From Heliopora coerulea (taxonomy: Eukaryota; Cnidaria; Anthozoa; Scleralcyonacea; Helioporidae): a DNA stretch of 64,000 nucleotides. The translations under genes and the position numbers were made by a program. Under the pieces are notes generated by a model. That model searched no databases and was not told the DNA's origin. It saw only the letters and a program-made list of their open reading frames with translations. The stretch is from contig JASJOG010000018.1 in the NCBI GenBank assembly GCA_030142905.1, forward strand, positions 2,673,001 to 2,737,000. The letters run 5' to 3'. Shown here piece after piece: positions 38,060 through 48,443 of the stretch (positions are counted from its first letter, which is position 1; each line of letters starts with the position of its first letter).

Positions 38060-39559
38060 ATGGCGTCTTCAAGTAAACAAAAGAATTCGAGTCACAAGTG
38101 TTGCGCGGCTGCTCTTTGCAATAATTGTTCAGATAACCGACCAGATTTAATTTTTCATAATTTCCCTCTGGACGAAAAGCTTAAGAAAATCTGGGATCAA
38201 AAAATGAAGCGTGGCGACAAAAAATTTGCCTCGAACAGCTCACTCTTCTGCTGTTCTGAACATTTTAGTGAGAAGGACTACAGGAAAAGCCTTACCGCCA
38301 AAAGACGTGATCTTGTAAAGAATGCTGTTCCTTCCATTTTCCCATGGTCAGTTGGCAATGACGAAGTCTCTGAAAGGTCCGAAAGAGCCAAAAGTCGGGA
38401 ATGCCAAAGGATTAAACTTTCTGCGATCCCATCCAAGAGTATGGAAGATAAACATTACTCATACGATGCACCTGACATCTCTGCAAAGGAGACTCAAGGC
38501 GAAGATTCAGATGAAAAACCATTCGAAGAAGAGAGAGACTTGGTTGCCGAGAATTATGATCTCAAACAAAAGCTGTTTCTTTCAAAATTTGGTTGGGAGA
38601 GGTTTGGATCGAATGATGACGACATATTTTTCTACACAGGATTTCAGAGTTACCGAGCTTTGATGGCATTTTGGAACTTTATTAAACCTTGCTCTGAGTC
38701 TCTGATGTCGTGGAACACAGCACGCGAAAAAGTGAAAGAAAGCTCCGCAAACAATGCTAATCCATTTCCTTTTTTGCAAGGACAGGAGAAACAAAGAAAT
38801 AGAAAGAGAGAAATAGAGCCCATCGATCAGCTGTGGTTGTTTCTAACAAGGGTGCGTCTTGGCTTATTCGAGCGTGACTTGGCACATAGATTTAGTGTCT
38901 CTGTACGTACCGTGTCTGATGTTTTTATTACTTGGGCAAACTACCTTTACATAATGTTGGGAAGTTTGCCTTTATGGCCTTCAAGAGACGAAATAAAACA
39001 ACACTTGCCAGATTTTTTTAAAGGAAGGTATGAAAACGTACGTGGAATTCTTGATTGCACAGAGCTGAAATGTGAGTTGCCCAAGGATTATCAGAAGCAC
39101 TCAGAAATGTACTCAGACTATAAATCTTACGACACATTTAAAGGGCTCATCTGCATTTCACCGAGTGGATGGATAACGTTTGTTAGTCAGTTGTATCCAG
39201 GAAGAATAAGTGATAAGGAAATAGTGGAGAAGAGTAACTTCTGTCAGTTAATTGAAATGGGGGACCAGTACCTTGCAGACAAGGGCTTTGAGATCCATGA
39301 CCTAATGGCCCTCAGAGGAGCAAGTTTATATATTCCTCCAAAGAGATTTTCTGCCAATGACCAGTTCACACAAAGCCAGTGTTTTGAGACCATGAGTATA
39401 GCAAATGTACGTATTCATGTTGAAAGAGCAATTAAGCGAATCAAGGCTTGGCACATTTTTAGTCAAGTTCTGCCTCTTTCCAGCTTTGGGTCGATAAATC
39501 AGATCTGGACTGTATGTGCTTTGTTAGTAAATTTTCAATATCCAATTATTTCAGTTTAA
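38060..39559 (+). CDS. THAP-domain DDE transposase (DDE_Tnp_4 type, ISL2EU/Harbinger-related), apparently intact
   Basis: A 499-codon uninterrupted ORF from the Met that opens MASSSKQK; an in-frame ATG lies 47 codons upstream (37919). The N-terminus is a C2CH THAP zinc finger (CCAAALCNNC, ending FCCSEHF, then a VPSIFPW box), which binds DNA. The C-terminal half is a DDE transposase domain with RDLAHRFSVSVRTVSDVF, catalytic Asp332 (ILDCTELK), Asp407 (LADKGFE) and Glu455 (HVERAIKRIK), all present. Its expected job is cutting and joining transposon ends in the nucleus. The THAP plus DDE_4 fusion is known in ISL2EU/IS4EU-type transposons. The partner YqaJ-type ORF and clear TIRs were not found. 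Domestication is possible but untested. Confidence 0.8.
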   Translation: MASSSKQKNSSHKCCAAALCNNCSDNRPDLIFHNFPLDEKLKKIWDQKMKRGDKKFASNSSLFCCSEHFSEKDYRKSLTAKRRDLVKNAVPSIFPWSVGNDEVSERSERAKSRECQRIKLSAIPSKSMEDKHYSYDAPDISAKETQGEDSDEKPFEEERDLVAENYDLKQKLFLSKFGWERFGSNDDDIFFYTGFQSYRALMAFWNFIKPCSESLMSWNTAREKVKESSANNANPFPFLQGQEKQRNRKREIEPIDQLWLFLTRVRLGLFERDLAHRFSVSVRTVSDVFITWANYLYIMLGSLPLWPSRDEIKQHLPDFFKGRYENVRGILDCTELKCELPKDYQKHSEMYSDYKSYDTFKGLICISPSGWITFVSQLYPGRISDKEIVEKSNFCQLIEMGDQYLADKGFEIHDLMALRGASLYIPPKRFSANDQFTQSQCFETMSIANVRIHVERAIKRIKAWHIFSQVLPLSSFGSINQIWTVCALLVNFQYPIISV

Positions 39560-40039
39560 AGACAGGAAGCTTTTAGTTTTTTGGAAGGGATGGGTTCTTA
39601 TATCAGGGAACTAACAAGTGTGTTTTTTAGGAATTGAATGTTAAACTAAAGATTCTGAAACTGTTCGGGTCTTGTTGCTTTATATAAGTCTCTGGTTTGG
39701 TTTTTTTCAAAAATGGAGGACTTGATATGTGAAAAAGTGAATGCAAAAATTATTCTATCAATTGCACATGGGTAGATTGGGTACTCAGATTTAAAACTGA
39801 TGGAGACTGTGATTGAAGAAAATATATTTGTTATAGTAATGATGATGGTGATAATAGTATAGAAAATAAGACCAAAATTTGTCTTTTTTTCAAAACTAAA
39901 AGTCTATCTGTAAGACAAATCCTAAAAAATAACAGTCAAAATTTTCAAAAACAAAACACAAAAATATCTAGGTGAAACCCTTGGCAACCAAGAGCCAATC
40001 AATAGCCACGTTTCTCACTCACGTGCACCGATGATTAAC
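39560..40039 (+). other. Spacer after THAP transposase
   Basis: AT-rich, no features recognised. Confidence 0.5.
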
Positions 40040-41575
40040 ATGGCGGCTTGGTCAACTAGGGATACATAGATATGGGGGGACGTTAAATACATGGTTGATC
40101 TATACGAGGAGAATGAGGTTTCGTACAACGTCACTCTTCAACAATATTCGGACAGAAATGCACGAGTGCGAGCACTGACAAAGATTGCTGAAGCTTTGGG
40201 AAAAACTGGTGAGATGCGACGAGGAAACTTTCATATTGTTCTGTCACAGTGATACAGATTCATACAGTCAGAACACCGTACGTCTACCTTTGGTTTACTG
40301 ATTAATCAACAATGTATATATATTTTTTTCTCTAATGGAACAAGCAAAGAAAAATAATAATAATATTTGCACTCAGTATACACGTGAAAAAGCAAAATAG
40401 AAAGGGAAGAGTGGATGTGGAACTGATGAAGTTGTTTCAAACTGGTGGCTGTTTCCTTGATCAATTCCATCACCCCAGAAAGTCCACATCTAATTTTAAT
40501 AAGGTAAGCATTGTTTTTCATTTTACTCAACAATACTAACGTTTAATTGAAATGTTTAAAATCGTTTGACCTTGGTACGACCTTGCAAAAAGCTGTGCAG
40601 TGCACATGCTGCCAGCACAATCATTTGTGCTTTCTCTGATGCTAATGGAATGGTTTTTTGAAAAACATGCCAACGACTACCAATAATGCCAAAAGCATTT
40701 TCAGAAATTCTGCCAGTCCTGCTAGGTTGGTAGTTGAAAATTCTCTGCTCCACACTTCATTATATTGTTTTTGAGAGGGAAAGCATCATCAACCACAATT
40801 ACATGTGGCATTGATACCTAAGATTTTTCTCCTTCTAAAGGCTCTGGTGGAGGAATGTATAAATAATTATAAGAGCTTCATTCAATGTGCTGTTCATCAA
40901 TACACCACCATCTGGAGCTCTTCCATTACACCGAACCTCAAAGTATGTAAACTTATAATCTTCATCAACTAGTGACAGCAGTACAATGCTGAAATAATGA
41001 TTGTAATTGAAGTAGTAAATTTCATTTTTTGCTGGTGCTTGTAAGGAAATGTGTTTGCCACCTATAGCTCCAATACAGTGGTTAAAATTCCAGTTTGATT
41101 GGAAATCTTTTGCTATCCTAAGCCATTCCCATTCAGAAGATGGAACCTGAAAACACAGGAACTGTAAGTTCACATGCTTGTGAGAGAACAAATGGGTCAA
41201 ATTGTATAATGAGCTGTTCTATCTTTGCAGCATTGTTTCAAGGGTGACAATGATAATTGTGATGATGAAAGTTATAATATGGAAGATGCTGATGTGCAGA
41301 CAGGACAAGCAGTTACATCAACTGATGCCAGATCAAGATCCAACAGTGAAGGGAAACAAGGTTCTGAAAAAAATTTACAAAAAGACCACTAGAGCTACCT
41401 CATCTTACTAAGAAGTCTAAAAAGTCAACAACTGCAGAAAATTCTTTGCTCTTAAGAGCAGTTTCAGCCATTGAGAATGCTGGAGGGAATGAGGAAGACC
41501 AAGATGAAATCTTTGGCAAGTCACTAGCATGTGAAATGAGAGTAATAAATAATTCTCAATCCAAAATTAGAGCAT
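40040..41575 (+). pseudogene. MADF-like accessory protein remnant of a Harbinger element (two exons)
   Basis: The exon-like block 40040-40208 reads MAAWSTRDT, a stop, then VDLYEENEVSYNVTLQQYSD and RALTKIAEALGKTG before a GTGAGA donor. A second block begins after TCTTTGCAG at 41231 (CFKGDNDNCDDE...) and becomes frameshifted. A later reading gives AENSLLLRAVSAIENAG and a short C-terminal block. It resembles the MADF/Myb-like second gene of Harbinger elements and is broken by at least one stop and a frameshift. Confidence 0.55.
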
Positions 41576-42715
41576 AAAGAATTATTCAAAATGCCACGTG
41601 ATGCACAGTGTAATTTGGTCTTATCAATTGGCTCAGACAGTTATGGGTCAGGGTATCCATCAATGTTTAATCTTGTATTGAGTAGGCAACACATGTCATT
41701 TTTTATGGGTCACCAAGTTATTATGAGACTATTTCCAGTGTTATGACACCAGATGTGGAGTCATGCCCAACATATGCACAGCTAAAATAAGCCAAACAAA
41801 TTACCATATTGCTGCTGTATTACTATTGCAACAAAAAGAATAAGCATTAAGTTGTCTTAGATATTATACAGTTATTGAGTTATTTAAATATTGATGGGAC
41901 CTATGCATGCAGTAACTGTATTTCTTGTTATTTTTTGTGTTTGCATAACTGTGTAATTATGTACTTGCAGCGTGTTCAGCTACATTGGGCCAGAAAGTGC
42001 TTCTATAGCCTGATGTAGAAACTGTTGTATGTATCTCTGATATTATTTGAATCAGTTTTTTTTATGGATTATTGAAATTTTTGCTTGAATACTGTAACTT
42101 TAGTTTTTCTTTATACACTTAACTGTTGACAAGTAAAGTGTTGTTTTACAGTAAAAGAATACTGACCTTGAGGTATTAATCTTTCAGTACCTCATACATT
42201 ATTGCCGATGTTTCAACTTTGACAATGAGTACTATTTTACCAGTTATTTGTGGTGACATCCAATAGCATAAGCTCTTGAATGAGTCACCTGAGAGCACAG
42301 ATAAAATTTTACAGGGAAAGAAACAACCATTGCTAACAATAAAAATGTAGTACAGCTCAAAAGACACTTATGCAAAATTCTATAAAACAATTCTTTATTG
42401 TGATTATTTATTGCCATTATCATTATATATATTACTTTTATGAATCATTATTAATGATCAGGACTTTTACTAATAGTGATGACAATTACATTACTGAGTT
42501 ACTAGAGTTTCACTTACCGGAAGCCATGTACCTCAAGGCTAAAGCAAGTCTTTCACCAGCTGTTATAGCATTTCACATACAGGTATCCTTGCAGATATAA
42601 GGTTCTACGAGAGCAAGCAGCTCATGAAACACATTGGGATTTGTTCAGAGAAAGCATTGATAATTCTGTGGTTCTTTTCTCTCCAGTTTCCCAAGAAGGT
42701 TGTGGTACATAATAT
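40556..42715 (-). pseudogene. Decayed PIF/Harbinger transposase (several exons)
   Basis: Minus-strand blocks. The N-terminal exon at about 42715-42518 (NPNVFHELLALVEPYICKD, AGERLALALRYMASG) ends at a GTAAGTG donor and contains stops. A DDE block at 41200-40835 has NWNFNHCIGAIGGKHISLQA and FSIVLLSLVDEDYKFTYFEV. A C-terminal block at 40753-40556 has RTGRISENAFGIIGSRW and KAQMIVLAACALHSFL. In active Harbingers the box reads GAIDGKH; here the catalytic Asp is Gly. It is interleaved with plus-strand MADF-like sequence. Dead. Confidence 0.75.
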
Positions 42716-43230
42716 ACTTGTTTCTTTCCAAAAGTCAATCCCGAAACCATTTACTCCTTTTTCGTTTCCGTTTTTTTTTTAATTCCATCCAGTATAACAT
42801 ATGCTAAAATTGTCAACTTTGCCGCTTTGATTTGCTAAATCCTTACTGTGGGACGCCACTTTGGAATTTTGCAGAAATTGCACAAAAAGATAAAATCTGA
42901 TGAAAATATTGGATCGTGTGTGGATACTTGCCAGCTCTGCTGACCTTTTAATCTATGTTGGCAGAAAAAGTTGGCTGGGCAACGTCCGCTCGTGTAAACT
43001 ACAGGTCTTTATATACAATTAAAAACATTTGTATTTTCAGCCCAGCTGCAACTACAAAATCTATTTTAGTCATAATTCAATCGTAACGTGGTAAAAAGGC
43101 TACGTACAGTACGTAGACGTTAAAAGCCTGCATCGTTTTTGCTAACCGCGACTGTTTTTATCCGCAACACTTAGAGTTTCCGGCGTTTGTAGTGGATGGA
43201 CGGTATAAGCGTGCGCCGCTCAAAGTACGT
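42716..43230 (+). other. Spacer
   Basis: No coding motif; a possible right end of the THAP-DDE element near 42905-42945 is the only structure suspected. Confidence 0.4.
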
Positions 43231-43625
43231 GGAGAGCTCGGTTTCGTTGGAGTATTTTAAAAATACTCCAACGAACCGAGCTTTCCAAGCATATCTGGCA
43301 TCTGAGGAAAAGCCACAAAGATTTCCGGATAACATGGTCTCTCATAAAACATGCCACCGCTTACCAAAACGACACAAAACGCTGTAATCTATGTTTAGAA
43401 GAGAAGTTGCAAATTTGAAAGCGAATAAACAGTCCCTACTCTACAGAAGATCAGAACTATTTTTAAAATGCCGCCATTACAAAAAACAAGTTTTATTTCC
43501 GGAACGTCCCACGCGCAAAAATGAAATGACGTGACACCTATTAGTAACCCTTCCGCATCATAAAAGAAAAGTTGAAGGGAAACCAAGTCAGTTACCTGAA
43601 GATCGTGAAACTCTGAGTAGTAACT
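43231..43625 (+). mobile_element. Penelope-like element C-terminal fragment (same lineage as 53.3 kb)
   Basis: Reading across frameshifts gives KYSNEPSF, then WSLIKHATAYQNDTKRCNLCLEEK, matching the GIY-YIG C-terminal region of the element at 53304-54119, and it ends with a degenerate hammerhead (43591-43624). Its start coincides with a perfect inverted repeat, about 43232-43280, so this too appears to be half of an inverted pair. Confidence 0.65.
43591..43624 (+). ncRNA. Hammerhead-like motif lacking stem II
   Basis: Stem I GTTAC/GTAAC (43591-43595, 43620-43624), box CTGAAGA, GAA and stem III ACT/AGT with loop CTG and cleavage A at 43619 are all present. Stem II is reduced to TCGT (43603-43606), so the ribozyme is presumably inactive. 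Closest relative: 54589-54634. Confidence 0.6.
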
Positions 43626-43748
43626 TTCTAAGTTGAACTCATAATATATATATATAGGTGTTGATTTCTTGGCAAAAAAGTGCTCAATACAGGTAGTAGA
43701 GCAATATTCATTTATTTAATAATCTATGATTTAACAACTACGTCGTTA

Positions 43749-43800
43749 CACGGTGTTTCATGCCCCGTGGCAATCTTGCCACGGGGCATGAAACACCGTG
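43749..43800. repeat. Perfect hairpin, 25-bp arms with 2-nt loop
   Basis: The arms start CACGGTGTTTCATGCCCCG and end at 43800. Sequence outside the hairpin also pairs (CATTTATTTAATAATC at about 43707-43727 with GATTATTAAATAAATG at 43801-43816), giving a longer imperfect foldback bounded by (TA)n tracts at 43646 and 43818. Confidence 0.9.
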
Positions 43801-43845
43801 GATTATTAAATAAATGAATATATATATATATACGTATAAACATAG

Positions 43846-43952
43846 ATACACAATGCGAAAATTTTTCTCCCTAGTCACTATGCGTGTAACAGGCCTCCAC
43901 GTGCGTCGAGATAAGTACCCTCGCACTGCGCTTCGCGCGGTGGGCGAGGGGA
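43846..43952 (-). repeat. Shared ~107-bp repeat block (other copy 55123-55230)
   Basis: The minus strand contains a GC-rich small hairpin (CGCGCGAAGCGCAG), then GTGCGAGGGTACT and GTGACTAGGGAGAAAAAT, all found in the same order on the plus strand at 55123-55230. Each copy borders a (TA)n tract. Its function is unknown; it is possibly an end of a PLE or of a small mobile element. Confidence 0.65.
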
Positions 43953-44576
43953 CTAGTTAGTGTTTAGTATAGTCACGAAAAGACTAGGGCGCACGCGGCT
44001 AAAATCTAAAAATAAGTTAAAATTAAAGATTGAAAATCGATAGATGCAGTTCCCAGTGTGTTGGACCAGTGTCTGCAAGGTTTTCTAGACCGTTCGTGAG
44101 GAACCTTCACAAAAGAAACGCTAGTTTTTTTTAGCAAAAGGTGTCGCGAGGTGCAATGTTAGTGACAACGAATACGCGATTGTTGCGTAAAATCAAACAT
44201 TTTTAACTATTCGTGAAACCTGTCTCGCAACAAAAAACCGACTCAAGTTCATGAATTTGAAGGGCGATAAACGATACAAAGTGCCATGAAACCTGTCACG
44301 CAATGGAGCTGCTTTTTTCACAAATTTTTTCAAAAAAGTTTCACAAATCGTTGCATTTTGTAACTTTGGGTTAGATGCAGAGTTGTTCACCCGGTTGTTC
44401 GAAAAGCCCGCAAAGATAATTAGCAACTTTAATACAAGAGCTCGGCATTAGCCCTTAGTTTATGGTAGACTTAATGAACTCTAAAATTAAGATCAACAAA
44501 CCTTGCATGGCTGCCTTTACACCTTTCCCACGGCATTCCTTAAAACTACTCAAAACCAAAACGAACTCGGAGAAAT
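43953..44576 (+). other. Spacer, nothing recognised
   Basis: No motif apart from two near-repeated words CATGAAACCTGTC/GTGAAACCTGTC around 44210 and 44285. Confidence 0.4.
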
Positions 44577-44641
44577 ATGACATGTTTGAGGATGTTGATC
44601 GTCCAGGTTAGTGTAGTCTTGAGAAAGACTGTTGGTTGAAG

Positions 44642-44686
44642 TGACTGACATTTCGACAGCCTTAGCGGCGGTCATCTTCAGAGTCA
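44642..44686 (-). ncRNA. Hammerhead-ribozyme-like motif (PLE 3' end, minus copy)
   Basis: Minus strand: stem I TGACT/AGTCA, box CTGAAGA (44681-44675), T, stem II GACCGCC/GGCTGTC with one mismatch, GAA, stem III ATGT, and C before the stem I 3' strand. Identical to the plus-strand motif at 48399-48443. Confidence 0.65.
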
Positions 44687-44837
44687 AAAGGAGAGTTAAT
44701 GTCAGGTTCGCCTGTATTTGTATCTGGCTCGTGCGTGATAAGTGGGCGGTCGTATTAGTCATGGAAGTGTGATAGTTGATGAGAAGCAATGGGTGTGGTT
44801 GTGTAGGCGTTAATTATCAGTTTATCGAAGTGTAAGT

Positions 44838-47192
44838 CTATTGGCTGCTCGCACGTTTGACTTTGTGAATTAGTCGTTTGTAAGGTCCCGGTAATTGTTG
44901 TGATCGGTTTAATGGATTTTGTTCTAAGTCCGTATACCAGCTTTCTAGTGTGAGTCGCTGTTTGTAGTTGGTGCTGTACGTAATGCATTTTGCCGATTCC
45001 CAGTCAATGTTGTGTTTGGTTTGTCGGTGGTGTTCGGCAATGTGGTTGGTTTTGTCTCCGTTTTTTGTCGCTCGTTTGTGTTCTGTGAGTCGTATATTTA
45101 AGTTTCTGCTAGTCTCACCTATATAAGTGGCTTGGCAGTCGGAGCAATTAATTTTGTAAACTGCACCTTGTCTTTCGTGTGGTTGTTCTCTGTCCTTAAC
45201 GTTGGTCAGTACATGTCGTAAAGTTGTGATCGGTTTGTGCGCTACTCGTATGTTGTATGGTCGTAAGATACGCGAGATAATCTCAGACGTACCTTTTATG
45301 TAGGGTATCGTTGCTGTAGTTGTTGTCGGACTGTTGTTTTCGTCGCGTTCATTGTCTTTGTAAGTGTTAAGTTTGATGAAGTCAGAGTTATAGTTGTTTT
45401 TGTGGAAAACGCATTTAAAGTAGTCATTTTCTTGGCGTAGAGCGTCGGGTGAGTTACAAATGAGTTGTGCGCGTCTCGTCAATGTTTTGATGGTGGTAGC
45501 TTTGTGTGAGGTTGGATTGTACGATGATTGGTCCAGTAGTCTGTCAGTATGCGTTGGTTTCCTGTAGACAGTGGTCTGTAGTTTGTTATTGTCACGACTT
45601 ACCAAACAGTCTAGGAACGGAATAGCTCCGTCTTCTTCAATCTCTTTGGTAAATTGTATGTGACTGTTCTGTTCGTTAATGTGTTTGTGAAACTCGTCAA
45701 TCTCGTCTTCGGGTAGTGCAGTAATCGTGTCGTCAACGTAACGAAACCAAAAAGGTAACGTGTGTTTGTAAGTTGCAAGAGCTCGTTCCTCTATGGATTG
45801 CATTACAATTTCAGCAACCACAACAGAAACGGGTGAGCCCATTGCTGTGCCATGTAACTGTTTGTAATGTTTACCGTTGTATTGAAAGTAAGTTGATGTG
45901 AGGCAAAGTTCCAGTAGTTCCACGATGTCCCCTGTAGATAAAGGAAGTGCGTCAGTAAATTCGTTGATGGCAGTTTTGGTGTATTCTAGCGCCAGTTGAA
46001 GCGGAATACTGGTAAACAGTGATTTCACGTCAAAAGACACTAGCTTGTGGTTGTGTGGTATTTGTACTGTTTTGAGATTGTTGATGAAAGTTTCAGTTGA
46101 TTGTAGTCTATGTTGTGACTTGTTGGTTAGTGGTTGCAGTATGGTTGTTAAGTATTTGGAAAGTTCGTAAGTAGGTGACCCACAGAACGAAACTATAGGT
46201 CGCATGGGCATTTGTGGCTTGTGAAGTTTCGGTAGTCCGGACAGCTTTGGTGATCGCGGTACCGAACGCCTGAGTCGATAGTAAGTTTGTTGAGTGATCG
46301 TGTTAGTTTTTCTCATTGAGAAAATTTTGTTGTTAAGTTTTCGTTGAAGTGATGGCGCAGGGTCTCGTTTAAGTAGTTCGTAGGTTTGTTTGTCGTTAAC
46401 TAGTTCGTCCATTTTGTCGTAGTAATCGATCTTGTCCATAACAACAGTAACGCGTCCTTTGTCTGCTGGTAGTATAACAATGTTTTCGTCATGTTTTAGT
46501 CGTTTGAGTGCTTGTTTTTCGACTGTCGTCAAGTTGGTATCACGTATAGAGGCCGATTGTACGGTGGAGGCGACCCTACTCCTGATCTCGTCTTTTGTTG
46601 TTTCTGCCAAATCTCTTTGAGAAGCTAAGACAGCCTCGACACTCCATACAATCGCCTCAGTCGGTATATGTTTGGGTGTTATAGAGTGTTTTAGTCCGTA
46701 GGATAGTAATCGAGTTTCAGTTTCGTCTAGAGGGCGCGAGGAAACATTCTTGACCCAGTTATCGTCATGCTTTTGTCGTTTACGTGTTCTGCTTCGTTGT
46801 AATCGTTCAAGTTTCTGTTGGTATTTCGCTCGATATTCTGTTTCGTTTTTGAGAGCTCCTTTGTCAGCAATAGTTTGTATAGTAGAAAGTAAGTAGGTAC
46901 TCACGTTTGTTGGTACCAGTTGTCTCAGCTTGTCCAGTCTTCGTTGCTGTTGGTTTTTGTAGTACTTGAGTCGTCTGTGGCAGTCGTTAATCCAAGCTCG
47001 GATCAGTCGTCTGCTGGTGGAGTTGACGATCTGAATAGCCTCTTGTGTGTTCAACGGGGACTTAATTCTAAGTCCTGCGGGAACGAGACCAAAATCCTTG
47101 CAGCGGTGGTTGAACCAGAGTTGTTGGCGAGTACGTCTGACCTTGCTTGCGAAACGGATGTAGTCGTTGGCAAGCTGTTCGCTCTGTCGTAA
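44838..47192 (-). CDS. Penelope-like RT and GIY-YIG endonuclease ORF (5'-truncated)
   Basis: An open frame of 824 codons extends to an ATG at 47312, but its first 40 codons are the antisense of the neighbouring plus copy, so genuine element sequence starts about codon 41. Numbering from that ATG, the motifs are PADKGR (282-287), SGLPKLHK, FDVKSLFTSI (427-436), HGTAMGSPVS, catalytic YVDD (525-528) and IPFLDCLV. The nuclease follows with VYKI (near 718) and YIGET (near 730), then N-terminal-to-C-terminal nuclease residues RLTEHKRA. The protein would copy element RNA at a GIY-YIG nick. No internal stop occurs from codon 41 to the end. The family is Penelope-like, of the type with endonuclease. 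Confidence 0.85.
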   Translation of the reverse strand, partial: LRQSEQLANDYIRFASKVRRTRQQLWFNHRCKDFGLVPAGLRIKSPLNTQEAIQIVNSTSRRLIRAWINDCHRRLKYYKNQQQRRLDKLRQLVPTNVSTYLLSTIQTIADKGALKNETEYRAKYQQKLERLQRSRTRKRQKHDDNWVKNVSSRPLDETETRLLSYGLKHSITPKHIPTEAIVWSVEAVLASQRDLAETTKDEIRSRVASTVQSASIRDTNLTTVEKQALKRLKHDENIVILPADKGRVTVVMDKIDYYDKMDELVNDKQTYELLKRDPAPSLQRKLNNKIFSMRKTNTITQQTYYRLRRSVPRSPKLSGLPKLHKPQMPMRPIVSFCGSPTYELSKYLTTILQPLTNKSQHRLQSTETFINNLKTVQIPHNHKLVSFDVKSLFTSIPLQLALEYTKTAINEFTDALPLSTGDIVELLELCLTSTYFQYNGKHYKQLHGTAMGSPVSVVVAEIVMQSIEERALATYKHTLPFWFRYVDDTITALPEDEIDEFHKHINEQNSHIQFTKEIEEDGAIPFLDCLVSRDNNKLQTTVYRKPTHTDRLLDQSSYNPTSHKATTIKTLTRRAQLICNSPDALRQENDYFKCVFHKNNYNSDFIKLNTYKDNERDENNSPTTTTATIPYIKGTSEIISRILRPYNIRVAHKPITTLRHVLTNVKDREQPHERQGAVYKINCSDCQATYIGETSRNLNIRLTEHKRATKNGDKTNHIAEHHRQTKHNIDWESAKCITYSTNYKQRLTLESWYTDLEQNPLNRSQQLPGPYKRLIHKVKRASSQ

Positions 47193-48247
47193 CTTACTTT
47201 CAATACAACGGTAAACACTACAAACAGTTACATGGCACAGCAATGGGCTCACCCGTTTCTGTTGTGGTTGCTGAAATTGTAATGCAATCCATAGAGGAAC
47301 GAGCTCTTGCAACTTACAAACACACGTTACCTTTTTGGTTTCGTTACGTTGACGACACGATTACTGCACTACCCGAAGACGAGATTGACGAGTTTCACAA
47401 ACACATTAACGAACAGAACAGTCACATACAATTTACCAAAGAGATTGAAGAAGACGGAGCTATTCCGTTCCTAGACTGTTTGGTAAGTCGTGACAATAAC
47501 AAACTACAGACCACTGTCTACAGGAAACCAACGCATACTGACAGACTACTGGACCAATCATCGTACAATCCAACCTCACACAAAGCTACCACCATCAAAA
47601 CATTGACGAGACGCGCACAACTCATTTGTAACTCACCCGACGCTCTACGCCAAGAAAATGACTACTTTAAATGCGTTTTCCACAAAAACAACTATAACTC
47701 TGACTTCATCAAACTTAACACTTACAAAGACAATGAACGCGACGAAAACAACAGTCCGACAACAACTACAGCAACGATACCCTACATAAAAGGTACGTCT
47801 GAGATTATCTCGCGTATCTTACGACCATACAACATACGAGTAGCGCACAAACCGATCACAACTTTACGACATGTACTGACCAACGTTAAGGACAGAGAAC
47901 AACCACACGAAAGACAAGGTGCAGTTTACAAAATTAATTGCTCCGACTGCCAAGCCACTTATATAGGTGAGACTAGCAGAAACTTAAATATACGACTCAC
48001 AGAACACAAACGAGCGACAAAAAACGGAGACAAAACCAACCACATTGCCGAACACCACCGACAAACCAAACACAACATTGACTGGGAATCGGCAAAATGC
48101 ATTACGTACAGCACCAACTACAAACAGCGACTCACACTAGAAAGCTGGTATACGGACTTAGAACAAAATCCATTAAACCGATCACAACAATTACCGGGAC
48201 CTTACAAACGACTAATTCACAAAGTCAAACGTGCGAGCAGCCAATAG
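47193..48247 (+). CDS. Penelope-like RT C-terminal half and GIY-YIG endonuclease (inverted copy)
   Basis: Starts abruptly at TYFQYNGKHYKQLHG, 351 codons up to the stop, identical residue for residue to the corresponding part of the minus copy. It includes YVDD, FLDCLV and the YIGET nuclease box. The in-frame ATG at 47147 and its first ~15 codons are antisense of the minus copy and not element protein. Because the RT N-terminal half is missing, this copy alone cannot be functional. The identity of the two arms points to a very recent origin or a single inverted insertion. Confidence 0.82.
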
Positions 48248-48398
48248 ACTTACACTTCGATAAACTGATAATTAACGCCTACACAACCACACCCATTGCT
48301 TCTCATCAACTATCACACCTCCATGACTAATACGACCGCCCACTTATCACGCACGAGCCAGATACAAATACAGGCGAACCTGACATTAACTCTCCTTT

Positions 48399-48443
48399 TG
48401 ACTCTGAAGATGACCGCCGCTAAGGCTGTCGAAATGTCAGTCA
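48399..48443 (+). ncRNA. Hammerhead-ribozyme-like motif (PLE 3' end, plus copy)
   Basis: TGACT at 48399-48403, CTGAAGA at 48404-48410, stem II within 48411-48430, GAA at 48431-48433, ATGT, C at 48438, AGTCA at 48439-48443. The five stem I base pairs and the core are complete. Confidence 0.65.

Larger units (their letters stand above)
44577..47192 (-). mobile_element. Penelope-like element, minus copy of an inverted pair
   Basis: Carries an RT plus GIY-YIG ORF (see next entry) and a 3' end with a hammerhead motif (44642-44686). The outer 3' segment 44577-44640 is repeated, inverted, at 48450-48512. The element is 5'-truncated at the junction near 47192, where it meets a shorter plus copy head to head. 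Confidence 0.85.

Noticed and set aside
47193..47312. N-terminal 40 codons of the 824-codon minus ORF
   Set aside because: They are the antisense of the plus-strand PLE copy, created by the head-to-head junction.
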